A DNA stretch of 64,000 nucleotides, taken from Nonomuraea jiangxiensis. GTDB lineage: Bacteria; Actinomycetota; Actinomycetes; Streptosporangiales; Streptosporangiaceae. The stretch is from contig NZ_FNDJ01000015.1 of NCBI RefSeq assembly GCF_900099965.1, forward strand, positions 218,830 to 282,829, given 5' to 3'. The notes beneath the pieces were generated by a model. That model made no database searches. It had not been told where the DNA came from and was given only the letters and a program-made list of their open reading frames with translations. Position numbers and translations under genes: made by a program. Shown here one piece after another: positions 17,387 to 24,625 of this stretch (the stretch's first letter is position 1; each line of letters starts with the position of its first letter).

Positions 17387-17749
17387 TCAGCCGGTCACGG
17401 CCTGGGCCACCAGCAGTCCCACCAGGCCGGCGCCGAGCCCGGCCACCACGCCGGCGACGACGTTGGCCAGCGCGTAGAAGCCCGAGCCGTTCTGGGCCAG
17501 CCGCAACGTCTCGTAGCTGAACGTGGAGTACGTGGTCAGCGTGCCGCAGAACCCGGTGCCGAGCAGCACCGACCAGGTCGCGTCGGCGGGCAGGCCCACC
17601 AGCAGGCCCAGCACGAACGACCCGGTCAGGTTGACGACCAGGGTGCCCCAGGGGAACACCGAGTCGTGCCGGGCCTGCACCAGCCGATCGGTCAGATAAC
17701 GCAGCGGCGCGCCGATCGCCGCCCCGAGGGCCACCAGCAGGATCGTCAT
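17387..17749 (-). CDS. crcB: Fluoride ion channel/exporter CrcB (second copy of the pair)
   Basis: 120-aa, four-helix Fluc-type fluoride channel subunit. Diagnostic features are GAPLRYLTDRL, the conserved helix-2 motif PWGTLVVNLTGSFVLGLL and the GFCGTLTTYSTFSYE segment containing the ion-coordinating Thr/Ser/Phe run. Third gene of the operon; its ATG overlaps the DUF190 stop by 4 nt. Actinobacteria commonly encode two unequal CrcB proteins that assemble as an antiparallel heterodimer, which fits the pair here. Confidence 0.93.
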   Translation of the reverse strand: MTILLVALGAAIGAPLRYLTDRLVQARHDSVFPWGTLVVNLTGSFVLGLLVGLPADATWSVLLGTGFCGTLTTYSTFSYETLRLAQNGSGFYALANVVAGVVAGLGAGLVGLLVAQAVTG

Positions 17750-18102
17750 CGGCCGCCCGCCGACCCGGGCGTACGGCCCGCGTAGCGGATCACTTCGACC
17801 TCGTCGAGGATGACCAGCCCTTCGCCGATCAGCTCGTCCAGCTGGGGCAGGAAGCCGCGGATTTGCTCCTCGGTGTCCACGATGACGACGGCCACGGGCA
17901 GGTCCTCCGACAGTGACAGGATGCGCGTGGTGTGGACGCGGTTGGAGGCGCCGTACCCCTCCATGCCGCGGAACACGCTCGCGCCGGCCAGCCCGGCCGC
18001 GTGCGCCCGGCGCACGATCTCGTGGTGGAGCGGCTTGTGGTGCCAGGTGTCGGTGTCTCCGATGAAGACGGTCAGCCGCAGCGCGGGTCCGTGCAGTTTC
18101 AC
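17746..18102 (-). CDS. DUF190 family PII-like protein within the crcB operon
   Basis: 118-aa DUF190 protein, a small alpha/beta PII/CutA-like fold. The recognisable block is LRLTVFIGDTDTWHHKPLHH, followed by RAHAAGLAGASVFRGMEGYG and the late SEDLPVAVVIVDTEEQI. The family is repeatedly found with crcB, but its role is not established; a regulatory trimer acting on the channel is inference. Start GTG 18102 is chosen from GGGAGG just upstream and the 4-nt overlap with the first crcB. It also overlaps the next crcB by 4 nt, so all three are coupled. Confidence 0.88.
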   Translation of the reverse strand: MKLHGPALRLTVFIGDTDTWHHKPLHHEIVRRAHAAGLAGASVFRGMEGYGASNRVHTTRILSLSEDLPVAVVIVDTEEQIRGFLPQLDELIGEGLVILDEVEVIRYAGRTPGSAGGR

Positions 18103-18593
18103 CGTTGCCTCCCGCGTTCGCTCCGGCGCCGGGCGAGCGCCAGCGCCTGACGGGTGATGGTGGTGCCCGCCCACACCGCCGGCAGGGCGGCGACCAGCGT
18201 CGCGGCCAGGTAGGCCAGGGCCACGCCGGGCGCGCCGGCCCGCATCGCCTGGTGGATGTCGAGGATGTACGTGGAGAAGGTGGTGTAGCCGCCCAGCACC
18301 CCCACTCCCCAGAACGGGCGCAGCAGCCGGCGCCCCGTCCACACCTGGTCGACGAGGGTCATGAGCACGCCGATCAGCAGGCAGCCCGACACGTTGACCA
18401 GGAACGTGGACCACGGGAAGCCGGTCGGGCCGTGCGGCAGCGAGGAAGAGATCCCGTAGCGCGCCAGCGCGCCCAGCACGCCTCCCGCGGAGATGGCCGC
18501 CAGCACCGGCCAGGCGTGCGGCCGCAGCTCCTCGCGCATGCCCGGGACATGAACGTCGACGTCGGAGTCGACGGGCGTAACAGGCTCGTGCAT
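18099..18593 (-). CDS. crcB: Fluoride ion channel/exporter CrcB (first copy, with N-terminal extension)
   Basis: 164-aa Fluc-family subunit. The core begins near residue 28 (AAISAGGVLGALARYGISSS) and carries FPWSTFLVNVSGCLLIGVLM and GVLGGYTTFSTYILD. The first ~27 residues (Asp/Val-rich VDSDVDVHVPG) are an extension not needed for the channel, and the C terminus ends in a basic tail RRRSERGRQR. First gene of crcB-DUF190-crcB. The 198 nt upstream include a long structured leader (see the candidate riboswitch). Confidence 0.92.
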   Translation of the reverse strand: MHEPVTPVDSDVDVHVPGMREELRPHAWPVLAAISAGGVLGALARYGISSSLPHGPTGFPWSTFLVNVSGCLLIGVLMTLVDQVWTGRRLLRPFWGVGVLGGYTTFSTYILDIHQAMRAGAPGVALAYLAATLVAALPAVWAGTTITRQALALARRRSERGRQR

Positions 18594-18629
18594 ACAGCTC
18601 TCCCTACCAGAACGACACGCGCTTCTCCT

Positions 18630-18696
18630 GGCAGGGACCGTTGGCGGCGCTCACCGCGGTTTCCCCGTGCCGATCGGGGCGGCGGGCCCCACCGCC
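18630..18696 (-). promoter_or_regulatory. Possible degenerate fluoride (crcB-motif) riboswitch in the crcB leader
   Basis: Read on the minus strand, the leader contains GGCGGTGGGGCCCGCC, resembling the P1/loop of fluoride riboswitches, then a CCCC..CGGGG stem, a GCGG..CCGC stem, and AACGGTCCCTGCC. The loop GGGGCC can pair with the downstream GGTCCC as the expected pseudoknot (one G-U). Against it, the conserved GAUG and CUGAUG elements read GGUG and CCAACG. Position before crcB fits; sequence conservation is partial. Confidence 0.3.
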
Positions 18697-18791
18697 GCGA
18701 ACCTCACCTTCCGGTCGAGATCCTCCTCGTCCACTGTACCGGCAGCGCCGGGCCCTGGGCCGTCACACCGCCTGGCTCCCGGCCGCCGGCG

Positions 18792-20099
18792 TCATGAGGT
18801 CGCGTGCTCGGCGGCGGTCAGGATGGCGCCCAGCTGGACGGCGACCAGCTTGCGCGGCTCGATCGGCGGGCCGGGGGAGTCGGCCGCGGCCTGGCCGTAC
18901 CAGGTCTCGAAGCGCTCGCCGAGCAGGCGGCGCTGCTCGCGGACGGCCGGTGTGTGGTTGCCGGCGGCCAGTTCGGCGTCCAGCATGCGGAGGAACGTCC
19001 CGGTCAGGCGCAGCCGCATCAGGTGCGTCGCCTGGCGGTTGCCGAACTCCTCGGCGACCGTGACCGGGCGGTCCCGATCGGGCAGCGCCTCCTCCAGCTC
19101 GCCCAGCGTGCGGAAGGTCTCCAGCGTGCTCTCGGCCGAGCGGCGGAACGGCGAGGGCACGCGTAGATCGCCGGCGACCGATCGCATGCCCGCCGCCAGC
19201 GTGTCGATCACGTCGCGCCTGGCCGCGGCGCCCTCGGCGAGGACCTGCCCATGGGTACGGCCGATCGGGCGCCGGTCCGCCACCCGCTCGTCGGCCCAGA
19301 AGGGCACCTCGGTGATCAGGTGGAGCGCGCCGAACCTGGCCGCGTGGTCGGCGCTGCTGCCGCCTGCGCCGAAGGCCGGTCCCACCTGCGACCCGGGCGG
19401 GGTCAGGTAGACGGCGGAGCCGATCGGCTCGGCGCGGGGCAGCTCTGGCTCGCCGTGATGCAGCGGCAGGCCCTCCAGTCCCGGCAGGGCGGCCAGCCGC
19501 TCGGCCAGGCGGGCGTCGCGGCGGTTGAGGTAGAAGAACGCGCCCTGGTACTCGCCGTTGTGCAGCGAGCAGACCAGCGCCGGGCGTACGTCGTCCATCA
19601 GGCGCATCAGCGCGGCCGTCTCCGGCAGTGTCCGGTCGAAGCGGTAGTCGCCGGCGGTCAGCGGGAAGGTCCATTCGACCTGCTCGGCCGGGGCGGGGCG
19701 GTAGAAGTGCTCGGCGTACGCGCGGCGGTCGCCCGGCCTGTCGTACCAGCCCTCGTTCAGCCGGGCACCGTCGGGGTCCGCGCACGCCACGACGTGCCAG
19801 CGGTAGCCGAGCTCGGCCCGCAGCCGCCAGTCCTCGCACAGCAGCCTGACCAGGGCGAGGGAGGTCAGGGTGCCGACCGGCTCGTTGGGATGCGGGTCGG
19901 CGATGATCACCGCGTCCCGCGGCCCGTCGCCGATCGTGAGCGCGTACAGCGGCTCGCCCAGCCGGGAGGCGCCGATGCGGCGCGACCGTACCAGGCCGGG
20001 GTGGGCGGCGACCAGCCGCTCCAGCTCCGCCTGCAAGGTGTCGACGGACGGGAACGCGGCCTGGTGGGGGACGCGGTTCATGTACTTGGCAACGTTCAT
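18792..20099 (-). CDS. M14-family zinc carboxypeptidase-like metallopeptidase
   Basis: 435-aa M14 (carboxypeptidase A fold) hydrolase. Zinc ligands His70 and Glu73 lie in DPHPNEPVG, and the third His in VCSLHNGEYQG. Substrate-binding Arg/Asn precede it (CADPDGARLNEGW), and the catalytic Glu is probably in LITEVPFWADE. No signal peptide is present, unlike secreted digestive members, so it probably acts in the cytoplasm on a peptide or amide. Its ATG is 27 nt from the divergent TetR gene with an 11-bp palindrome between them, suggesting repression by that TetR. Confidence 0.88.
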   Translation of the reverse strand: MNVAKYMNRVPHQAAFPSVDTLQAELERLVAAHPGLVRSRRIGASRLGEPLYALTIGDGPRDAVIIADPHPNEPVGTLTSLALVRLLCEDWRLRAELGYRWHVVACADPDGARLNEGWYDRPGDRRAYAEHFYRPAPAEQVEWTFPLTAGDYRFDRTLPETAALMRLMDDVRPALVCSLHNGEYQGAFFYLNRRDARLAERLAALPGLEGLPLHHGEPELPRAEPIGSAVYLTPPGSQVGPAFGAGGSSADHAARFGALHLITEVPFWADERVADRRPIGRTHGQVLAEGAAARRDVIDTLAAGMRSVAGDLRVPSPFRRSAESTLETFRTLGELEEALPDRDRPVTVAEEFGNRQATHLMRLRLTGTFLRMLDAELAAGNHTPAVREQRRLLGERFETWYGQAAADSPGPPIEPRKLVAVQLGAILTAAEHATS

Positions 20100-20105
20100 A
20101 ATGGG

Positions 20106-20116
20106 ATTACGGTAAT
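20106..20116. promoter_or_regulatory. Palindromic operator between M14 peptidase and TetR
   Basis: ATTAC-G-GTAAT, an AT-rich perfect inverted repeat in the 26-nt space between the two divergent start codons. It is in the position from which a bound TetR dimer would block both genes. Confidence 0.5.
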
Positions 20117-20125
20117 AATTTGGTT

Positions 20126-20740
20126 ATGAGAATGACAAGGGCCGAGGCCAAGGAGCAGAACCGGCGGGCCCTGCTGGAGGCCGCCCGCCGGATCGTCACC
20201 AGGGACGGCCACCGGGCCAGGCTGGACGAGATCGCCGAGCAGGCGGGATTGACCACCGGCGCCGTCTACTCGCTGTTCGGCAGCAAGAACGGGCTGCTCA
20301 TGGCGCTGGTCACCGACTGTCTCGGCCCACACCTCGACGGCATCGAGCAGGCCGTGCCCGCCGGAGCGGGCCTCGCCGAGGCGGTGGAGACCTTCGCCCG
20401 ACACTACCGCCGTCAGTGCGATGACCCCGACGCGCTGCGCCACCTGTCGTTCGAGATCAGCCTGCTGGACCTGGCCCTGCGCGACCCCGAGCTCCGGCCC
20501 AGGTTAGCCGCCTCCGTCCGCGCCCACGAGGAACGCCTGGCCGCACTGCTGGCCGGCAGGCCCCACCACGGCACACCGCTCACGCCGAGGCAGGCGCAGC
20601 GCCTGGCCACGGCACTGCGCGCCCTCCTGGTCGGGCTCAGCCAGGGCGTCATCCTGGGCCTGACCAGCGCGGTCCCCGAACAGTACTTCGCCGAAAGCGC
20701 CCGCGTCCTGGTCGCCCCGGACGTGCTCGGACCGGCCTGA
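20126..20740 (+). CDS. TetR-family transcriptional regulator
   Basis: 204-aa one-component repressor. The N-terminal HTH is ALLEAARRIVTRDGH plus the recognition region IAEQAGLTTGAVYSLFGSKN. The ligand-binding half is helical (LVTDCLGPHLDGIEQ onward), ending AESARVLVAPDVLGPA. The start is taken as ATG 20126 (MRMTRAEAKEQ); an ATG two codons later is equally possible, and no clear ribosome site decides. Divergent from the M14 peptidase, its most likely target. Confidence 0.9.
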   Translation: MRMTRAEAKEQNRRALLEAARRIVTRDGHRARLDEIAEQAGLTTGAVYSLFGSKNGLLMALVTDCLGPHLDGIEQAVPAGAGLAEAVETFARHYRRQCDDPDALRHLSFEISLLDLALRDPELRPRLAASVRAHEERLAALLAGRPHHGTPLTPRQAQRLATALRALLVGLSQGVILGLTSAVPEQYFAESARVLVAPDVLGPA

Positions 20741-20813
20741 ATCGCGGAGGTGAGCTGGGGACCGCTCGTGTCGCGCGGAGCCGTGCCGGAACTCCTTGGG
20801 GTGGTCGGGGCGG

Positions 20814-21533
20814 TCAGGATTCGGTTCGGTCGCCGTCGAGGTAGGCGTTCAGGGCGGCGGCGCCCGCGAGCATGGCGCGGCTCCTGGCCGACAGGCGGGC
20901 GTGCCAGTCGAGCAGCGTCGCCTCCAGCGGGGCGACGCCGCCGGCGGCGCGGACCTGGGCGATCAGCGGCGCGATCTGCTCCAGCAGGTAACCGCCCCGC
21001 CTGAGCTGGTGGACCAGTCGGGCATCGCGCACGTCGGCCGCGCTGTAGACCCGGTAGCCGGTCAGCGGGTCGCGGCTCGGCCGGACGAGGCCGGCGCGCT
21101 CCCATTTGCGCAGGGTGGCCGGGCGGAGGCCGAGCCGGCGGGCCAGCGGGCCGATGAAGGTGTCGCCGCGTTCCTGGGGCACGGGCGCGAGGTCGCGGAG
21201 CGCGGCTTCGACGGCCTGGAGGGTACGGCGGTCGTCGAGCAGTTGGGCGTGGCTCTCGTCGATGAGCCGCAGCGCGTCCTCGACCGCGCCCCGGTTGACC
21301 GCCTGCATGATCGACGTGGCCGTCCGGTGGCCGTGTCCGGGCACGAGGGCGAGGAACGCGCCCAGGGCTTGCGCGTGCCGCGGTGTGTAGGTGCGATAGC
21401 CGTGCGGGGTGCGCCCGGCGGCGGGCAGGATGCCGGCCTCCTCGTAGTTCCTGACCGCCTGGGTGGACAGGCCGTGCCCGCGTGCCAGGTCGACCGGCCT
21501 GAACCGTACGCCCTCTTGAAGGTTTCGCCCCAT
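20814..21533 (-). CDS. MerR-family regulator with two MerR DNA-binding domains (TioE-like)
   Basis: 239-aa protein carrying two winged-helix MerR heads. The first is RPVDLARGHGLSTQAVRNYE with wing GYRTYTPRHAQAL. The second, after ~100 aa, is LARRLGLRPATLRKWERAGL with GYRVYSAADVRDARLV. Each is followed by helical sequence. Double-head MerR proteins occur in actinomycetes (the TioE group of antibiotic clusters). I use ATG 21533, because the ten codons before it (from ATG 21563) overlap the presumptive promoter. Effector unknown; no effector-binding domain such as GyrI-like is visible. Confidence 0.82.
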   Translation of the reverse strand: MGRNLQEGVRFRPVDLARGHGLSTQAVRNYEEAGILPAAGRTPHGYRTYTPRHAQALGAFLALVPGHGHRTATSIMQAVNRGAVEDALRLIDESHAQLLDDRRTLQAVEAALRDLAPVPQERGDTFIGPLARRLGLRPATLRKWERAGLVRPSRDPLTGYRVYSAADVRDARLVHQLRRGGYLLEQIAPLIAQVRAAGGVAPLEATLLDWHARLSARSRAMLAGAAALNAYLDGDRTES

Positions 21534-21570
21534 CAGCCTGTCGATGTCTTGGGAAAGTATCAACGCCCAG

Positions 21571-21586
21571 TCAACGATACCGTTGA
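21571..21586. promoter_or_regulatory. Palindrome upstream of the double-MerR gene
   Basis: TCAACG-ATAC-CGTTGA, a perfect 6-4-6 inverted repeat ~40 nt before the MerR start, with a further half-site ATCAACG at 21560-21566. A candidate autoregulatory operator. Confidence 0.4.
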
Positions 21587-21603
21587 TGGCAGGCTTGTCG
21601 GCG

Positions 21604-22458
21604 TCAGCGGGGCATGCGCGGACGGGGTAGTGCGGGATCGGCCACGTCGAGGCTGAGATGAACGAGGTTGGGCTTGTGCCTCCGACCGAGCATTCCGAGG
21701 CTGGTGACGAGGAGCCCGTCGTCGATGACGGCGATCGCGGACGGGCCGTCGAGGCCGTCGGCCTCGGTCGCGAGGATGGTCATGGCACCGTTCGGGGTGA
21801 TGCGCAGAACGGTATCGCGCGGGTGGACGGCAAGATACAGCGTGCCCGAACTGTCGAAGGCGAAGTCGTCAGCGGGTATGCCGGTGTGCATCTGCTTCAC
21901 CTCGCCCGGGCGCCCATCGTCGATGCCGATACGCAGGACGGTGCCCTGGGCCGTGTTGGTCGCCCACAGGGCGCCGTCCCAGAGCTTGAGCCCGTTCACA
22001 CCCGTGGACGACACGGGGTCGTCCGGCGACACCGGCGTCAGGTGGTCGTCGGCGAGCCAGAGCCGGAGCGTGTCGTCGCCGGGAGGACAGGAGAGGATCT
22101 CGCCGTTGACGGAGTCGGCCCCGAACAGCGTGCCGTCATCGGCGAAGGTGATGCCGTTGAGCCCTGCCCGGGTTTCCGCGGCGGCGAATCGCACCCAACG
22201 ATGGGGCGCCTCACGCCGCCAGATTCCCGTCACGGTGCCGTCCGTACTGCGCACGGCGGCGTACAGCCGGTCCTCGGTGTCGGAGGCGAGGCCGACCAGG
22301 ATGGCGTCGGCCGGTCCCGGGACCACCCGTTCCGGCTCGCCGCTGGAGAACCAGACGGTGCCTGCCAGCAGCAGCGTCGCACAGATGGTGCCGTCCGCGA
22401 GGACCACGACGTTCTCCGGCATCTCGCCGGCACCGTGATCAAAGGTTTTGAGGATCAT
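21604..22458 (-). CDS. SMP-30/gluconolactonase-like beta-propeller protein
   Basis: 284-aa six-bladed propeller of the SMP-30/strictosidine-synthase-like superfamily. Repeating strand units such as NGITFADDGTLFGADSVNG, TGVNGLKLWDGALWATNTAQ and AFDSSGTLYLAVHPRDTVLR mark the blades. Metal-site residues typical of lactonases fall in these (Asn of GVNGLK, Asp of ADDFAFDSSG). Cytoplasmic: no signal peptide. Probable lactonase or sugar-acid-related hydrolase; substrate not inferable. Divergent from the GntR regulator, which probably controls it. Confidence 0.75.
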   Translation of the reverse strand: MILKTFDHGAGEMPENVVVLADGTICATLLLAGTVWFSSGEPERVVPGPADAILVGLASDTEDRLYAAVRSTDGTVTGIWRREAPHRWVRFAAAETRAGLNGITFADDGTLFGADSVNGEILSCPPGDDTLRLWLADDHLTPVSPDDPVSSTGVNGLKLWDGALWATNTAQGTVLRIGIDDGRPGEVKQMHTGIPADDFAFDSSGTLYLAVHPRDTVLRITPNGAMTILATEADGLDGPSAIAVIDDGLLVTSLGMLGRRHKPNLVHLSLDVADPALPRPRMPR

Positions 22459-22504
22459 GAATTGCGCCGTCCCATCGTGGCCATGTTATACAAGAAGCAT
22501 AGCG

Positions 22505-22560
22505 TTGAGATATCAATGGTTGACGTTGGTATCTTTGACGATGCTCTGTGGTGATATACC
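22505..22560. promoter_or_regulatory. AT-rich GATATC-type repeat region between propeller gene and GntR
   Basis: The divergent gap contains the palindrome TTGAGATATCAA (22505-22516) and facing copies GGTATC (22528) and GATATACC (22553-22560). These are likely binding sites of the adjacent GntR-type regulator; exact half-sites are uncertain. Confidence 0.4.
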
Positions 22561-22566
22561 GGGAAG

Positions 22567-23322
22567 GTGTCCGATATCCATCCCGTGATCAAGGGAATGC
22601 CTCACATCCCCGCGCTGCTGCTGGTCGGTGAGGAAGAGCCCGGCCTTGACCGCACCAATCAGGCATACCGGGCGATCAGGCGCCAGATCATCGACCTGAC
22701 GCTGCCGCCCGGCAGCAGCTTCAGCGAAGCGTCGCTCGCGCAGCAATGGCACATCAGCAAGACACCGGTGCGCGAGGCGCTCGCGCGGTTGAGGCGCGAC
22801 GGGTTCGTGGACGCGCTTCCGCGAGCGGGTTACGTGGTCAGCCCCATCACGCTTCAGGACACCGACGATCTCTGTGCCCTGCGGACGTTGCTGTCCGGTG
22901 AGGCCGCGGCCGCCGCCGCGCGCCGAGGCGTCGAGGCACCGGCGCTTGAGCGGCTCGAAGTGTTGTCGAAGGTACCCATCGCGCTCGCGGCGGGCGAAGC
23001 GCGACCCGAGGACTCGCTGCGGGCGGGGATGGAGTTCGAGGCCATCATTGCCAACGCCAGCGGTAACAACCGGTTCGGCAAGGCGATCGTCGACGTGCTC
23101 AACGAGTTGGAGCGGGTGCTGCGGATGGCCGCAATGATCGCTCCCGAGGCCGCGAGCCCGCCCGGGGAGCTGGGGGCCATCGTCGAGCGACTGCGGGCGC
23201 GGGATGCGGACGGCACTCGCGAGGCCGTGCGCAGGCGGTGCGAGCGCGTGCGTCACGACGTGCTCCAGGCCCTGGCGAAGAGCGCCTCCGTCAGCAAGGC
23301 GCATATCGAAATGCCGGCGTGA
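22567..23322 (+). CDS. GntR-family transcriptional regulator (FCD type)
   Basis: 251-aa regulator from a GTG start. The winged HTH spans residues ~30-90: AYRAIRRQIIDLTLPPGSSF, then SEASLAQQWHISKTPVREAL and RDGFVDALPRAGYVV. The C-terminal FCD domain is all-helical with the metal/ligand residues of the family expected around EFEAIIANASGNN and ERLRARDADGTREAV. FCD regulators sense organic acids, which fits a neighbouring lactonase-like enzyme. The long 30-residue tail before the HTH is slightly more than usual. No other gene on this strand until 23542; the ~220 nt between show nothing. Confidence 0.88.
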   Translation: MSDIHPVIKGMPHIPALLLVGEEEPGLDRTNQAYRAIRRQIIDLTLPPGSSFSEASLAQQWHISKTPVREALARLRRDGFVDALPRAGYVVSPITLQDTDDLCALRTLLSGEAAAAAARRGVEAPALERLEVLSKVPIALAAGEARPEDSLRAGMEFEAIIANASGNNRFGKAIVDVLNELERVLRMAAMIAPEAASPPGELGAIVERLRARDADGTREAVRRRCERVRHDVLQALAKSASVSKAHIEMPA

Positions 23323-23541
23323 CTCGTTCTGTCGCGGCGCACTGTGTAGCAGGCTCGCCGGCGCCGGTCGGGTGCCGTGCGCTGTCATGCCGCGACGTCG
23401 AGAACGACGGCATCGTGTTCATCTAAGGACCTGCCGGACAGCTGACCGCGCGGCATCCCACGGCCGATTTGACCTCAAGTGCGCTTGGGGTATCAGGCTG
23501 GGTCCGGAATTCATGGACTGTGGTCGTGGGAAGTGGGCAGC

Positions 23542-24516
23542 ATGCGCGCGGTGCAGGTGACGAAGTTCGGCGGGCCCGAGGTGATGGAGCTGGTGGAGGT
23601 GCCCGAACCGGCCGCCGGTCCCGGGCAGGCCGTGGTGAGGGTCGAGGCGGCGGAGATCAACTTCGTCGAGACGCAGCTGCGGCGCGGGATCACGCCGGGC
23701 CCGGCGTTGCCCGAGCCACCGTACTTCCCCGGCGGCGGGATCTCCGGGCGGGTGGTCTCCCTCGGCGCGGGCGTGGCCGCCGCGTGGCTCGATCGGCGCG
23801 TCGTCGCGCCCACGGCCGGGTTGCGCGGCGGGAACGCCGAGCTGGCCGTCGCCGAGGCGGCCGACCTCGTCCCCGTGCCGGACGGCCTGGGCCTGCCGGA
23901 GGCCGCGGCGCTGCTGCACGACGGCAGTACGGCGGTCGGCCTGATGGCGAACGCCGGCGTACGGCCCGGCGAGTGGGTGCTGGTCGAGGCGGCGGCCGGC
24001 GGCCTCGGCAGCCTGCTGGTGCAGCTGGCGCGCGAGGCCGGGGCGCAGGTCGTGGCGGCGGCCGGCAGCGAGCCGAAGCTGGAGGTGGCCCGCGGCCTCG
24101 GCGCGGCGGCGGTCGTCGACTACAGCCGACCGGGCTGGACGAAGGCGATCTGGGACACGACCGGCGGCCACGGGTTCGACGTGGTCTTCGACGGGGTCGG
24201 CGGGTGGATCGGGCAGGAGGCGTTCGAGGTGACGGCGCGCGGGGGCCGCTTCTCCGTACACGGTGCCGCCAGCGGCCTGCCCAGTACGATCGCGCCGGAG
24301 GACGCCGCACGCCGCGGGGTCACGGTGATCGGCCTGGAGCAGCTGGCCGCCCTGGGCGCCGACTGGCGCAGCCGTACCGAGCAGGCCCTGGCCGCGGCGG
24401 CGGCGGGCCGGATCAGGCCGGTCATCGGCCGTACGTTCCCGCTGGAGCGGGCGGCCGACGCCCACGCGGCGATGGAGGCCCGCACGGTCCCGGGCAAGAC
24501 CCTGCTGATCCCCTAG
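23542..24516 (+). CDS. Zinc-independent NADPH:quinone oxidoreductase-like MDR protein
   Basis: 324-aa medium-chain dehydrogenase/reductase. The N-terminal catalytic half begins MRAVQVTKFGGPEVMELVEV. The Rossmann half holds the cofactor motif EAAAGGLGSLLVQLAREAG (AxxGxxG) and the MDR end ERAADAHAAMEARTVPGKTL. The zinc-ligand cysteines of alcohol dehydrogenases are absent, as in quinone oxidoreductases. Probably reduces quinones or enones with NADPH. ATG 23542 is the first residue of family homology; upstream in-frame codons lack similarity. Transcribed alone. Confidence 0.88.
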   Translation: MRAVQVTKFGGPEVMELVEVPEPAAGPGQAVVRVEAAEINFVETQLRRGITPGPALPEPPYFPGGGISGRVVSLGAGVAAAWLDRRVVAPTAGLRGGNAELAVAEAADLVPVPDGLGLPEAAALLHDGSTAVGLMANAGVRPGEWVLVEAAAGGLGSLLVQLAREAGAQVVAAAGSEPKLEVARGLGAAAVVDYSRPGWTKAIWDTTGGHGFDVVFDGVGGWIGQEAFEVTARGGRFSVHGAASGLPSTIAPEDAARRGVTVIGLEQLAALGADWRSRTEQALAAAAAGRIRPVIGRTFPLERAADAHAAMEARTVPGKTLLIP

Positions 24517-24625
24517 CAGCCGTTCTCGCGACGCCGGTCCACCGACCACGGGCGGATGGCGTCGGCTCGCAGGCGCAACGCGATCATCCGCTCGTTCCGG
24601 CGGGCCGCAGCCGGTCGCGGGGCTT

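Noticed and set aside
21604..22458. Propeller protein as a second virginiamycin B lyase
   Set aside because: It lacks the GPDGALWFT blade repeats and the E-x-H active-site pair of Vgb; SMP-30-like fits better.
22519..22541. Canonical -35/-10 promoter for the GntR gene (TTGACG repeats)
   Set aside because: Two TTGACG hexamers exist but no -10 at 16-18 nt from either, so I did not annotate a promoter.
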